In this document: positions 24,122-32,888 of the stretch, in pieces
Position numbering within the stretch: the first letter of the stretch is position 1
How the letters are laid out: each line of letters begins with the position of its first letter
NCBI GenBank assembly: GCA_902788785.1
Contig: CADALT010000025.1
Span: 1 to 64,000 of the forward strand
Reading direction: 5' to 3'
DNA from: an uncultured Ruminococcus sp.
Lineage (GTDB): Bacteria; Bacillota; Clostridia; Oscillospirales; Ruminococcaceae
Length of the DNA stretch: 64,000 nucleotides
Made by a program: the position numbers and the translations under genes
Notes under the pieces: model-generated
What the model was told of the DNA's origin: nothing
The model's input: only the letters and a program-made list of their open reading frames with translations
Databases searched by the model: none

Positions 24122-24523
24122 GTTCTTATCCTCATACAAAGCTGACTTCGCTCACACCTGCCGACTCAGCCTGCGCTTTTGGAGAGGCTTTATTTTGGGC
24201 GATATTTACAAATTTACACACGCTGTGCCGCATTTGTGCATAAAAAGCTCCGCAGCTGCGCCCTCGCAATGTGATCAGTCACCGAAAACTTGTGCATATT
24301 GACGAAACGTTTTTCGCAATATTTGGTAATCTTTTGTCAGAATGGTCAAATTGTACGTTTGAGCTACCTGTGAACAGGAATTAACTAAATTATTAAAGCA
24401 TAATCTACAAATTTCGGTATTGTTAGCATTTGGAAATGTTGTCATATTGACATGGAAGGGTTAGTTAAAATTGTGCAAACATACGAAGTTTTTTCCAAAA
24501 TTGCTATTTGTAGGTTCACGGTA

Positions 24524-24552
24524 TTGACTTTTTGTTGGTCAAGGTATACAAT
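24524..24552 (+). promoter_or_regulatory. Promoter of the deaminase-like gene
   Basis: TTGACT (24524-24529), 17-base spacer, TACAAT (24547-24552). The leader contains the hairpin ATACCCTG/CAGGGTAT (24570-24596) ahead of the ribosome binding site. Confidence 0.65.
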
Positions 24553-24617
24553 AAAAAGCATGAAGAGGTATACCCTGTCCGGAAGTAGCAGGGTATCGAA
24601 CGAAAGGTGGTTTTACG

Positions 24618-25370
24618 ATGATGACATTTGATGCCATTTACAATATGGCGGTCGAGGTCGCAAATATGCGTGTGCAAAGCGGTGAATTCATTTCTCCCGA
24701 TGAAACGATCTGCGTCATCTGTTCTCGTACCGGGAGGGTCTACAACGGTTTCAGCAAGGTCGAAATGATGAACGGCGCACCAATGAGCGTACACGCTGAG
24801 ATCGATGCAATGCGCAATATGCAGACCTACGGAAATGAAGTTGCTGTGGACAGTCTTGTGCTCATAAGCACCCAGACCCGCAGCCCTATGCTGCCGTGCA
24901 ACGGCTGCATAAACTACATCATGTCGATGAGTCCCGAGAACGCATCTGCTGCGGTGATAATGCCTGACAGAGCTATAATGCTCTCTGAGATGGGTATGTA
25001 TTCACAGCCCCAGCAGTTTGGCGGTATGCAGCCCATGCAGGGTGGTATGCCGATGCAGGGCGGTATGCCTATGCAGGGTGTTTCCCCGCTGAACGCAGCG
25101 CCTGTTCCGCCTTCACCGATGCAGTCCATGCAGTACGGCGCACCCGTACAGTCGGTGCAGTTTGGCGCAGCACCTGTTCAGTCGGTCCCCGTTCAGAGCG
25201 GACCCGCACCCGATGCACCCATAGCAGGTGCGAAGAACGATCTTCTCAAGGACAAGCTCAACAGTCTTATGGGCGATGCTGAAGACGACCAGAGCGATGA
25301 TGAGGCTTTCCTCGAAGAGATGGATCTTGGCGGCAAGAAGAAGAAAGGTCTGTTCGGACTGTTCGGATAA
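24618..25370 (+). CDS. Cytidine-deaminase-fold protein with low-complexity tail
   Basis: 250 residues, AAAGGTGG seven bases before the ATG. Residues 1-115 look like a cytidine deaminase: zinc and proton-transfer motif HAE (59-61) and PCNGC (Cys 94 and 97). Residues about 128-200 are low complexity, first GGMPMQ repeats and then proline/glutamine/valine-rich. The protein ends in an acidic helix and a short basic tail, GKKKKGLFGLFG. Normal free cytidine deaminases stop at about 135 residues, so the tail is unusual and suggests a multimerising or tethered protein. The downstream signalling gene lies 87 bases away on the same strand. Confidence 0.75.
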   Translation: MMTFDAIYNMAVEVANMRVQSGEFISPDETICVICSRTGRVYNGFSKVEMMNGAPMSVHAEIDAMRNMQTYGNEVAVDSLVLISTQTRSPMLPCNGCINYIMSMSPENASAAVIMPDRAIMLSEMGMYSQPQQFGGMQPMQGGMPMQGGMPMQGVSPLNAAPVPPSPMQSMQYGAPVQSVQFGAAPVQSVPVQSGPAPDAPIAGAKNDLLKDKLNSLMGDAEDDQSDDEAFLEEMDLGGKKKKGLFGLFG

Positions 25371-25457
25371 GAGCTTTTTTCACTGAATGCGTGCCGATCG
25401 GGCAATGTACAAAATAACTCGGGGCCATCCCGATGTAAGAAAGGGTAGAGACGTAAT

Positions 25458-27008
25458 ATGAGTAAAAATTCTAAGGCTAAGAAGAAAAAGGGTATTTCCC
25501 TTAACTTGATCCTTATCCTCCAGCTCATCATCATGCTGGGTCTCTCGCTGTTCATCACAAAGGTCGTTTCGGACAGAACGAGAGAGAACTCGCTGGCTCA
25601 GCTGGACATGATCACTGAGGAGCGTGCGCAGGTCATCGCAAACTACATCGACGTATCCGAAAGACAGCTGAAGGACTTCTCCAAGGCTGCACAGGTAATC
25701 GATCTTCTGGAAAATCTGGATGATAAAGATAAGCTCGATGCAGCTCAGAGACTTACAAAGACATTCGCAATGGATATCCCTTACCTTGAGGGTATCTACA
25801 TCTCAAAGTGGGATACAACAGTTCTTACCCACTCCTCTATGACAGGCGCTATAGGCAAGCCCACCAGAACCGATCCCGATGCTCTGAAGGCTCTGCAGGA
25901 CGCTCTGATAGAGAGAGGTAAGGAAGTTTATAACACAGGTATCATCATATCCCCTGCTTCCGGTAAGCAGATAGTTTCGATCTATAAGGCTGTTTTCGGC
26001 AACAACGGTATGCCTGTTGGACTGGTTGGTATGGGTATCTATACAGACGGTCTGATCAATACCCTCGACCACGTTGCAGCTTCAAACGATAAGTCGAACA
26101 TCAAGTCCGCTTTCTATCGAATGGTAAAGGCTGATACAGCGACCTATATCTTCCACGATGATAAGGATCAGGTCGGTAAAGATGTTGAGTTTGCAAAGCT
26201 CAATGAACTGTGTGAAAAGTACAACGGCGAAAACACCGATGCTTTCGGCAACTATGAGTATGACGACAAGGGCGTTACCGAGGTAACGAGCTACGTTTAT
26301 ATGTCTAAGTACAACTGGATATTCACCATCAACGATCCCAAGACCGAGATCTATGCGCTGACTAACTACATGAGACTCTTCCTGCTGGCATTCGGCGCTA
26401 TCCTCGTTGCACTGACAACTGTATTCTTCTTCATCAACAAGAGACAGGAAAAGATCAACGAGAGACTGGTATCTACCATCGCAAAGAACGCACAGACAAG
26501 ACAGTCGCTGAATACTGCGATGTTCAAGGACGTGCTGACAAACGCAAACAACCGTGTATCCTTCTCTATGGATATGGAAAAGGCTGATGTAAGTGCTGAT
26601 AAGCCTTGCTACTTCCTGATGTTCAACATCCTGGGCTTCAGTGACATCAATACACGTTTCGGTAACGACGCAGGCGACCGTCTGCTGGTCAGAACTGTTG
26701 AAACTCTCAACGAGAACTTCCCCGAGAGAACAGTTTACCGTACAGGTTCGGATGAGTTCGTTGTTATGATACCCACAGATATGGGTCAGCCTTCTCCCGA
26801 CCAGGTACTGAATGATGTAAATACAGCATTCAGACAGCTGATGGTTCCCGAAAAGGTAGAGAACCTCGGTGCTATCTATCCTAAGTATAAGATCGCTGTC
26901 ATCAAGAGAAGCGGTGCGGCAGACAGCTCTGTTGTATCGGCTCTGAAGGATATGACCAACAGAAAGGGCGAAGCTACTTACGGTATGATCGATTATCGTG
27001 AGATGTAA
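25458..27008 (+). CDS. dCache sensor with degenerate GGDEF domain
   Basis: 516 residues. A basic N-terminus and helix (about 15-35) lead to an extracellular double-Cache region (about 40-295), a second helix (about 300-322) and a cytoplasmic GGDEF fold. The domain keeps DVLTNANNRVSF and NDAGDRLL, but the signature reads RTGSDEF instead of GGDEF and the first metal-binding aspartate is replaced (FNILGF rather than the usual D). It is therefore probably a sensor or effector-binding protein, not an active diguanylate cyclase. Codon usage resembles highly expressed genes. A terminator follows at 27039-27070. Confidence 0.83.
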   Translation: MSKNSKAKKKKGISLNLILILQLIIMLGLSLFITKVVSDRTRENSLAQLDMITEERAQVIANYIDVSERQLKDFSKAAQVIDLLENLDDKDKLDAAQRLTKTFAMDIPYLEGIYISKWDTTVLTHSSMTGAIGKPTRTDPDALKALQDALIERGKEVYNTGIIISPASGKQIVSIYKAVFGNNGMPVGLVGMGIYTDGLINTLDHVAASNDKSNIKSAFYRMVKADTATYIFHDDKDQVGKDVEFAKLNELCEKYNGENTDAFGNYEYDDKGVTEVTSYVYMSKYNWIFTINDPKTEIYALTNYMRLFLLAFGAILVALTTVFFFINKRQEKINERLVSTIAKNAQTRQSLNTAMFKDVLTNANNRVSFSMDMEKADVSADKPCYFLMFNILGFSDINTRFGNDAGDRLLVRTVETLNENFPERTVYRTGSDEFVVMIPTDMGQPSPDQVLNDVNTAFRQLMVPEKVENLGAIYPKYKIAVIKRSGAADSSVVSALKDMTNRKGEATYGMIDYREM

Positions 27009-27038
27009 TAGTAAGCTCACATGAGTTTATAACGATCC

Positions 27039-27070
27039 AAGGCGGAAAGCAAATTGCTTTCCGCCTTTTT
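27039..27070 (+). terminator. Terminator after dCache-GGDEF gene
   Basis: AAGGCGGAAAGC/GCTTTCCGCCTT around a short loop, then TTT. Confidence 0.88.
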
Positions 27071-27087
27071 GTGCTTTGATGTGATGT

Positions 27088-27261
27088 TCAGCGCATTGCC
27101 GCCATAAGCTCGTCCATCAGGTCCCTGACTGTGCGCAGCGCCTTCCCTGCCTTGATACGCAGCTTCTTTTTGCTGCGCTGTGCCTTCCTCGACAGCCCGA
27201 ATGCCAGCGTGCCTGCTGTAACACCTGCCGAAATGCCCGTCATTATCGACTTTGTCAGCAT
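27088..27261 (-). CDS. 57-residue basic, membrane-associated protein
   Basis: ATG at 27261 with GGAGGTG six bases upstream; stop at 27088. It has one hydrophobic N-terminal stretch (IMTGISAGVTAGTLAFGL) followed by a strongly basic amphipathic helix (RKAQRSKKKLRIKAGKAL). The glycine-rich helix plus basic tail resembles small YtxH-like proteins, but this is a loose likeness. The excellent ribosome binding site and isolated position between a terminator and the leuC promoter region support a real gene. Stretch 27262-27529 holds nothing else I can support. Confidence 0.65.
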   Translation of the reverse strand: MLTKSIMTGISAGVTAGTLAFGLSRKAQRSKKKLRIKAGKALRTVRDLMDELMAAMR

Positions 27262-27529
27262 TATCTCACCTCCGTTTTGCTGATATATCTATATTAAACG
27301 ACACCGCTCTCATTACACCCGACATCTGCCGAATGCAGAAACATAATGTTGTTTACTATAGCTTTTCCCGTGAGATTATTTTTATCCGCAGAAATGAATT
27401 TTGGTCGAAAAATTTCTTTTATTTATCATATTTGATAAAAGGCACAGTTATTTCAACGTAATCGGTGTACATTTTGTTAAACATAATAAATACTTTATAA
27501 AAAATTATCTAATTTAAGCATTCCAACTC

Positions 27530-27558
27530 TTTACATTTTCGATAAAATAAGTTATAAT
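27530..27558 (+). promoter_or_regulatory. Promoter of leuC
   Basis: TTTACA (27530-27535), 17-base spacer, TATAAT (27553-27558). Confidence 0.7.
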
Positions 27559-27601
27559 ATATATGTAAAAAAATTTTTTCCGATAAGGAGCAGGATAGGA
27601 T

Positions 27602-28864
27602 ATGGGAATGACAATGACGCAGAAGATACTTGCTGCTCATGCAGGACTCAGCGAGGTAAAGGCAGGTCAGCTCATCATGGCGGATCTTGACCTCGTCCTC
27701 GGCAACGATGTCACCACACCTGTGGCGATCAATGAGTTCAATAAAGCTGGCTTCAATGATGTCTTCAGCAAGGATAAGATCACAATGGTCATGGATCACT
27801 TTACCCCCAACAAGGATATCAAGGCAGCTCAGCAGTGCAAGCAGTGCAGAGAGTTCGCCTGTCAGTACGGTATCACCCACTATTACGATGTGGGCGATGT
27901 GGGCATAGAGCACGCTCTGCTGCCCGAAAAAGGTCTGGTAGTACCGGGTGACGCTGTCATCGGTGCTGACTCGCATACCTGTACATACGGCGCACTCGGC
28001 GCATTCTCCACAGGCGTGGGCTCTACAGATATGTGCGCAGGTATGGCAGCAGGCAAGACCTGGTTCAAGGTGCCATCGGCTATAAAGTTCAATATTGTCG
28101 GCAAGCTGCCCGAGTACAGCGCAGCTAAGGACGTTATACTCCACATCATCGGTATGATCGGTGTTGACGGTGCGCTTTACCGTTCGATGGAGTTCTCGGG
28201 CGAGGGGCTCAAAAACCTCACTATGGAAGACAGACTGTGCATGGCTAATATGGCTATCGAGGCAGGTGCCAAGAACGGCATATTCGCTGTGGACGAAGTT
28301 ACCAAGGAATACCTCAAGGGCAGAACAGACAGGGAGTATAAGGTGTTTGAAGCTGATAAGGACGCTGAGTACGATGAGGAATATACCATCGACCTCTCCA
28401 CCATCAAGCCTACAGTAGCTTTCCCCCATCTGCCTGAAAATGCAAGAACATTCGATGATATCCCCGAGATCAAGATAGATCAGGTAGTCATCGGCTCATG
28501 TACAAACGGCAGGATCGAGGATCTGAGGGCGGCTGCAAAGATACTTGACGGCAAGAAGGTAGCAGATCATGTAAGGTGCATCGTGATACCTGCTACACAG
28601 CATATCTATCTTACAGCCATGAAGGAAGGTCTGCTGGAGATCTTCATGAATGCAGGCTGCGCAGTTTCCACACCGACCTGCGGACCTTGTCTCGGCGGCC
28701 ATATGGGTATACTGGCTGCGGGTGAGAAGGCTGTGGCAACGACCAACAGAAACTTCGTCGGCAGAATGGGTCATGTGGAATCAGAGGTCTATCTGGCTTC
28801 GCCTTATGTGGCAGCGGCTTCTGCGGTGGCAGGCAGGATCGCTCAGCCAAGCGAGGTAATGTAA
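27602..28864 (+). CDS. leuC: 3-isopropylmalate dehydratase large subunit
   Basis: 420 residues, the short form of the family found in archaea and many clostridia. It shows the aconitase fold motifs [27 protein letters not shown] and the [4Fe-4S] cysteines in GSCTNGR and [10 protein letters not shown]. With LeuD it isomerises 2-isopropylmalate to 3-isopropylmalate in leucine synthesis. The short form can also serve related hydroxyacids such as homocitrate, so substrate is inferred. leuD follows after one intervening gene of unknown function. No leuA or leuB is in the window. Confidence 0.92.
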   Translation: MGMTMTQKILAAHAGLSEVKAGQLIMADLDLVLGNDVTTPVAINEFNKAGFNDVFSKDKITMVMDHFTPNKDIKAAQQCKQCREFACQYGITHYYDVGDVGIEHALLPEKGLVVPGDAVIGADSHTCTYGALGAFSTGVGSTDMCAGMAAGKTWFKVPSAIKFNIVGKLPEYSAAKDVILHIIGMIGVDGALYRSMEFSGEGLKNLTMEDRLCMANMAIEAGAKNGIFAVDEVTKEYLKGRTDREYKVFEADKDAEYDEEYTIDLSTIKPTVAFPHLPENARTFDDIPEIKIDQVVIGSCTNGRIEDLRAAAKILDGKKVADHVRCIVIPATQHIYLTAMKEGLLEIFMNAGCAVSTPTCGPCLGGHMGILAAGEKAVATTNRNFVGRMGHVESEVYLASPYVAAASAVAGRIAQPSEVM

Positions 28865-28943
28865 TTATATTTTAGGGTGTATGAGCCTTTGGAAAGGCTC
28901 GGAAAATAAGGTTTCAAAATTAGAAAGTAAGAAGGTGGACGAG

Positions 28944-29363
28944 TTGGCAAAAAAGGAAAAAAAGGAACAGTACATTTCCAACTATGTACGTGATATTTAT
29001 GCGGATAATGTAGCGAGCATGGTATACCGTAAATTCGGGTCAAGCCTCAGCGATAAGGATCGTGAGGAAAAGGTCAACGAACAGATCGAAAAGATACGAC
29101 TCAGCAATGTACGTGTATTTGAACAGACTCAGGAAATTTTCGACGAGATCAAATTCAATGCGTATATGCCTGTAACAGTCAACGGTAAGTCCTGCTACAA
29201 ACTTATGAAGATCGGACACTTCCGTAAGGTACACGTCTGCTACTTCATATCAAAAGCGAAAAACGATCTTTCGGCTGAATTTCTCGAGCAGATACTGAGC
29301 GAGGTACAAAGACAGCACGATGGTGAAAATGTGTTCGGCTCGCCCGATTATAAGGAAGCCTGA
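28944..29363 (+). CDS. Unknown protein between leuC and leuD
   Basis: About 139 residues from a TTG start at 28944, preceded by AAGGTGG. An upstream ATG at 28881 is in frame but falls on a perfect hairpin (GAGCCTTT/AAAGGCTC) and lacks a ribosome binding site, so TTG is preferred. The protein is soluble, lysine- and glutamate-rich at the N-terminus and ends in a more ordered domain (GKSCYKLMKIGHFRKVHVCYF). I do not recognise it. Its position between the two subunit genes suggests cotranscription but not necessarily a role in leucine synthesis. Confidence 0.6.
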   Translation: MAKKEKKEQYISNYVRDIYADNVASMVYRKFGSSLSDKDREEKVNEQIEKIRLSNVRVFEQTQEIFDEIKFNAYMPVTVNGKSCYKLMKIGHFRKVHVCYFISKAKNDLSAEFLEQILSEVQRQHDGENVFGSPDYKEA

Positions 29364-29534
29364 TACCGTTTCACTTACAAGCGGACGGGATACGTCTTTA
29401 TGATGTATCCCATGACGCTTTATCGTTCATGGACCGCATAAAAAGGGGTAATACAATTTTTGGCAGAAAACACAGGCGGCAGGTATGTGCCTGTCACCGT
29501 CATACGTTTAATAACATGAAAGGAGTTTTCAGTA

Positions 29535-30020
29535 ATGAAGGCTTGCGGTAAGGTACATAAGTACGGGGATAACGTTGATACCGACGTAATAATCCCTGCA
29601 AGATATCTGAATACAGCTGATATGCAGGAACTTGCTAAGCACTGTATGGAGGATATCGACATAGATTTTGCAAAGAACGTCAAGAAGGGCGATATCATGG
29701 TGGCTAAGGCTAATTTCGGCTGCGGTTCATCAAGAGAGCACGCTCCTGCTTCCATCAAGGCAAGCGGCATAGACTGTGTTATCGCAAAGAGCTTTGCAAG
29801 GATCTTCTACAGAAATGCTATCAATATCGGTCTGCCCATCATCGAGTGTGAGGAAGCTTCCGAGAAGATAGAGAACGGCGATGAGGTCGAGATAGATTTC
29901 GACACAGGCGTTATTACCAACAAGACCAAGGGCGAAACTTATCAGGGTCAGTCGTTCCCCGATTTCCTGATAAATATAATCAATTCAAACGGTCTGCTAA
30001 ATTCTTTAAAGAATGGCTGA
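29535..30020 (+). CDS. leuD: 3-isopropylmalate dehydratase small subunit
   Basis: 161 residues, AAGGAG before the ATG. The swivel-domain motifs are clear: [15 protein letters not shown], the substrate loop [13 protein letters not shown], and [16 protein letters not shown]. The length fits the short archaeal-type small subunit that pairs with the 420-residue LeuC. The loop residues YLNT, rather than a longer bacterial form, belong to the group where leucine and homoaconitase activities are hard to separate by sequence. A strong terminator follows. Confidence 0.92.
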   Translation: MKACGKVHKYGDNVDTDVIIPARYLNTADMQELAKHCMEDIDIDFAKNVKKGDIMVAKANFGCGSSREHAPASIKASGIDCVIAKSFARIFYRNAINIGLPIIECEEASEKIENGDEVEIDFDTGVITNKTKGETYQGQSFPDFLINIINSNGLLNSLKNG

Positions 30021-30034
30021 TGATAGTCTGTACC

Positions 30035-30069
30035 AAGACGGAAAGTTTTAAAGCTTTCCGTCTTTTTTT
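30035..30069 (+). terminator. Terminator after leuD
   Basis: AAGACGGAAAG/CTTTCCGTCTT around TTTTAAAG-type loop, then a T run. Confidence 0.88.
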
Positions 30070-30112
30070 GTAAATTGCGCAATAAATAATTAGTTTATTA
30101 GCGTATGTGGTA

Positions 30113-30141
30113 TTGACAATTTGCTAAAAATATGAGATAAT
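30113..30141 (+). promoter_or_regulatory. Promoter of nucleotidyltransferase gene
   Basis: TTGACA (30113-30118), 17-base spacer, GATAAT (30136-30141). Confidence 0.7.
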
Positions 30142-30215
30142 GACATAAATGAATGTAATCGTTTTATCGGCAAATAACTAATACTTTTGAAAGAAAGAAC
30201 GGAGGAAAAAATATC

Positions 30216-31127
30216 ATGGGTGCAACACTTGTAATAATGGCAGCAGGTCTCGGTACAAGGTTCAAGGGGGGCATTAAACAGCTTGAGCCCTTTGGTCCCA
30301 ACGGCGAGATAATCATGGACTATTCAATTTATGATGCCGTCAGAGCAGGATTCGATAAAGTAGTTTTCATCATAAGGAAAGATATACGCAAAGCTTTTGA
30401 TGAAATGATAGGCGACAGGATATCCGCTCATATCAAGGTAGACTACGTTTATCAGGAGCTTGACTGCCTGCCCGACGGATTTACTGTTCCCGAGGGTCGT
30501 GTAAAGCCCTGGGGACACGGTCATGCAGTGTGCTGCTGCAAGGGCATAGTAAATGAGCCTTTTGCTGTTATAAACGCAGATGACTTCTATGGCAGAGAGG
30601 CTTTCGATAAGCTGTGCAAATTCCTCAACAGCGCAGGCAAAGAGAACGGCAAGCTTAATATGTCCATGGCAGGCTTCATACTGAAAAACACCCTCAGCGA
30701 TAACGGCGCTGTTAACAGAGGTGTCTGCAAGATAGATAAGAAAAATATGCTGGTCGATGTGGAAGAGACCTATAATATCAGACGTGAGGCTGACGGCAAG
30801 GTGTATTCGGGCAAGGAAGAGACCAAGGAACTCAGTGAGAACAGCTACGTTTCGATGAATATGTGGGGCTGCCCCGCTGGCTTCATAGACAAGCTCGAAG
30901 AGCGTTTCGTGGAATTCCTGAAAGAAAACGGCGAGAGCCTGACCGCTGAATTCCTGCTGCCCGAGGGCATCGACTATATGATAAAGCACGATATGGCAGA
31001 CTGCGAGCTGCTCGAAAGCCATGATAAGTGGTTCGGCGTGACCTATGCCGAGGATAAGCCCTCCGTAAAGGACGCCATCTCTCAGCTGATAGCCGAGGGC
31101 GTTTATCCCAGAAAGCTTTGGAACTGA
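30216..31127 (+). CDS. Sugar-nucleotide nucleotidyltransferase family protein
   Basis: 303 residues, GGAGG before the ATG. The N-terminus VIMAAGLGTRFKGGIKQLEPFG is the nucleotide-binding loop of the NTP-transferase family, with the metal-site aspartates in AVINADDFYG. It should join a sugar-1-phosphate (or related phosphate) to an NTP. The GGIKQLEP variant and the overall length do not match GalU or RmlA exactly, so the substrate is unknown. It is monocistronic with promoter and terminator. Confidence 0.8.
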   Translation: MGATLVIMAAGLGTRFKGGIKQLEPFGPNGEIIMDYSIYDAVRAGFDKVVFIIRKDIRKAFDEMIGDRISAHIKVDYVYQELDCLPDGFTVPEGRVKPWGHGHAVCCCKGIVNEPFAVINADDFYGREAFDKLCKFLNSAGKENGKLNMSMAGFILKNTLSDNGAVNRGVCKIDKKNMLVDVEETYNIRREADGKVYSGKEETKELSENSYVSMNMWGCPAGFIDKLEERFVEFLKENGESLTAEFLLPEGIDYMIKHDMADCELLESHDKWFGVTYAEDKPSVKDAISQLIAEGVYPRKLWN

Positions 31128-31142
31128 ATAAATTCTGCAACA

Positions 31143-31174
31143 CACAGAGTCTCCCCGTGAGGCTCTGTTTTTGT
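31143..31174 (+). terminator. Terminator after nucleotidyltransferase gene
   Basis: ACAGAGTCTC/GAGGCTCTGT hairpin followed by TTTTT. Confidence 0.75.
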
Positions 31175-31176
31175 AT

Positions 31177-31205
31177 TTGACATCATAGGGAAGATGTGGT
31201 ATAAT
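31177..31205 (+). promoter_or_regulatory. Promoter of pta
   Basis: TTGACA (31177-31182), 17-base spacer, TATAAT (31200-31205): perfect consensus. Confidence 0.85.
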
Positions 31206-31242
31206 AACTGTATACGATTTTATAATATTGGAGGTTTTTATT

Positions 31243-32259
31243 ATGGGTATGTTCGATAAGCTGATAGCTAACCTGAAAAACGAAAAGAAGACCATCGTCT
31301 TCACAGAGGGTAATGACGCACGTATCCTCACAGCTGCCGATAAGCTGCTGAAAGAGGGTCTGATGGGCGTTATACTCTGCGGTAATGTGGACGAGGTAAA
31401 GGCTGCGGCTGCACAGGGCGGCTTCGATATAAGCGGCGCTGAGATACTCGACCCCGAGACTTATCCCGAGATGGATGCGCTCGTAGCTCAGATGGTAGAG
31501 CTCAGAAAGGGCAAGATGACCGAGGAAGAAGTAAGGAACGCACTGAAGAAATCCAATTACTTCGGCACAATGCTCGTTAAGGCAGGCAAGGCTGACGCTC
31601 TGCTGGGCGGCGCAACTTACTCCACCGCTGATACAGTAAGACCTGCTCTCCAGATAATCAAGACCAAGAAGGGCTCAAATCTGGTAAGCTCCTCTTTCAT
31701 ACTGTTCAGAGAGAAGGACGGCAAGGAAGAGAAGATAGCTATGGGCGACTGCGCTATCAACCTGGGCTATACAGACAGACTCGACAAGGACGGCAATGTG
31801 GTACTGAGTGCTGCAAGACAGCTGGCTGAGGTCGCTGTTGAGACTGCAAGAACAGCTGATTTCTTCGGTATCGACCCCAAGGTAGCTGTACTGAGCTTCT
31901 CCACCTACGGTTCAGGCAAGGGCGGCACTGTTCAGCTGAGCCACGATGCAGTTATCGAAGCTAAGAAGATAGACCCCGAGCTGGTCATCGACGGTGAGTT
32001 CCAATTCGATGCGGCAGTTTCCGCAGAGGTAGCTAAGACCAAGTGCCCCGACTCCAAGGTAGCAGGACAGGCTAACACCTTCATCTTCCCTCTGATCGAA
32101 GCAGGCAACATCGGCTACAAGATCGCACAGCGTCTGGGCGGATATGAGGCTTACGGTCCTATCCTCCAGGGTCTGAACGCACCCATCAACGACCTCTCCA
32201 GAGGCTGCAACGCTGATGAGGTCTACAAGATGGCTATCATCACAGCAGGTATGGCATAA
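31243..32259 (+). CDS. pta: Phosphate acetyltransferase
   Basis: 338 residues from the ATG at 31243, with GGAGG upstream. It is the single-domain PTA_PTB form, with NDARILTAADKLL, SFSTYGSGKG, DGEFQFDAAV, FIFPLIEAGNIGYK and the C-terminal GPILQGLNAPINDLSRG. It converts acetyl-CoA and phosphate to acetyl phosphate, the step before acetate kinase in fermentative ATP production. No ackA lies in the window. The perfect promoter and codon usage fit high expression in an acetate-forming anaerobe. Confidence 0.93.
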   Translation: MGMFDKLIANLKNEKKTIVFTEGNDARILTAADKLLKEGLMGVILCGNVDEVKAAAAQGGFDISGAEILDPETYPEMDALVAQMVELRKGKMTEEEVRNALKKSNYFGTMLVKAGKADALLGGATYSTADTVRPALQIIKTKKGSNLVSSSFILFREKDGKEEKIAMGDCAINLGYTDRLDKDGNVVLSAARQLAEVAVETARTADFFGIDPKVAVLSFSTYGSGKGGTVQLSHDAVIEAKKIDPELVIDGEFQFDAAVSAEVAKTKCPDSKVAGQANTFIFPLIEAGNIGYKIAQRLGGYEAYGPILQGLNAPINDLSRGCNADEVYKMAIITAGMA

Positions 32260-32282
32260 TATATATAACTACAGATCTTTTG

Positions 32283-32315
32283 AGCGGAGAGCGATGTGCT
32301 CTCCGCTTTTTTATT
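32283..32315 (+). terminator. Terminator after pta
   Basis: AGCGGAGAG/CTCTCCGCT hairpin, then TTTTTTA. Confidence 0.9.
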
Positions 32316-32323
32316 TTGAATAT

Positions 32324-32353
32324 TTGACAAATATATGGTCTTTGTGCTATACT
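32324..32353 (+). promoter_or_regulatory. Promoter of HIT-family gene
   Basis: TTGACA (32324-32329), 18-base spacer, TATACT (32348-32353). Confidence 0.65.
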
Positions 32354-32388
32354 TTAAGTTAAGACTTTACGTTCGGGAGGATGACAAT

Positions 32389-32856
32389 ATGTGTCTTATA
32401 TGCGACAGGATAAAAATGATACAGGAGGGTACGAACCCATATTTCGTAAAGGAACTTGATACTGGCTATGTGGTCATAGGTGATAACCAGCACTTTTACG
32501 GTTATACGCTTTTCCTGTATAAACACCATGAAGATAAGACCGAGCTTTTCCACCTTGATGCTGAGGAGAGAAATAAGTTCATGGCGGAGATGTCGCTGGT
32601 GGCTGAGGCTGCCGCAAAGACCTTCGGTGCCGAGAAGATGAACTATGAACTGCTGGGCATGGGCGATGCGCACCTGCACTGGCACCTTTATCCCAGAAAA
32701 AAAGGCGATATCGAAGACTACGGCAACCACGGCAAGGGTCCCGTGTGGTGGTATCCCATGGAGAAAATGTACAGCGATGATAACCGTCCATCGGACGAAG
32801 AACTAAAGGATATGGTCGCAAAACTGCGCAAAACTCTGGATGAGATGACCGTATAA
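32389..32856 (+). CDS. HIT-family nucleotide hydrolase/transferase-like protein
   Basis: 155 residues from the ATG at 32389, with GGGAGG upstream. The active-site motif HLHWHLYPR matches the HIT histidine triad (HxHxH). The N-terminus MCLICDRI carries a CxxC of the type that binds zinc in some HIT proteins. Such enzymes cleave nucleotide phosphates such as Ap4A or adenosine phosphoramidates. Genes for teichoic-acid-type transferases follow but no functional link is evident. Confidence 0.8.
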   Translation: MCLICDRIKMIQEGTNPYFVKELDTGYVVIGDNQHFYGYTLFLYKHHEDKTELFHLDAEERNKFMAEMSLVAEAAAKTFGAEKMNYELLGMGDAHLHWHLYPRKKGDIEDYGNHGKGPVWWYPMEKMYSDDNRPSDEELKDMVAKLRKTLDEMTV

Positions 32857-32888
32857 GACCTGACAGGCTAACGAGAGGAAGTCATACT

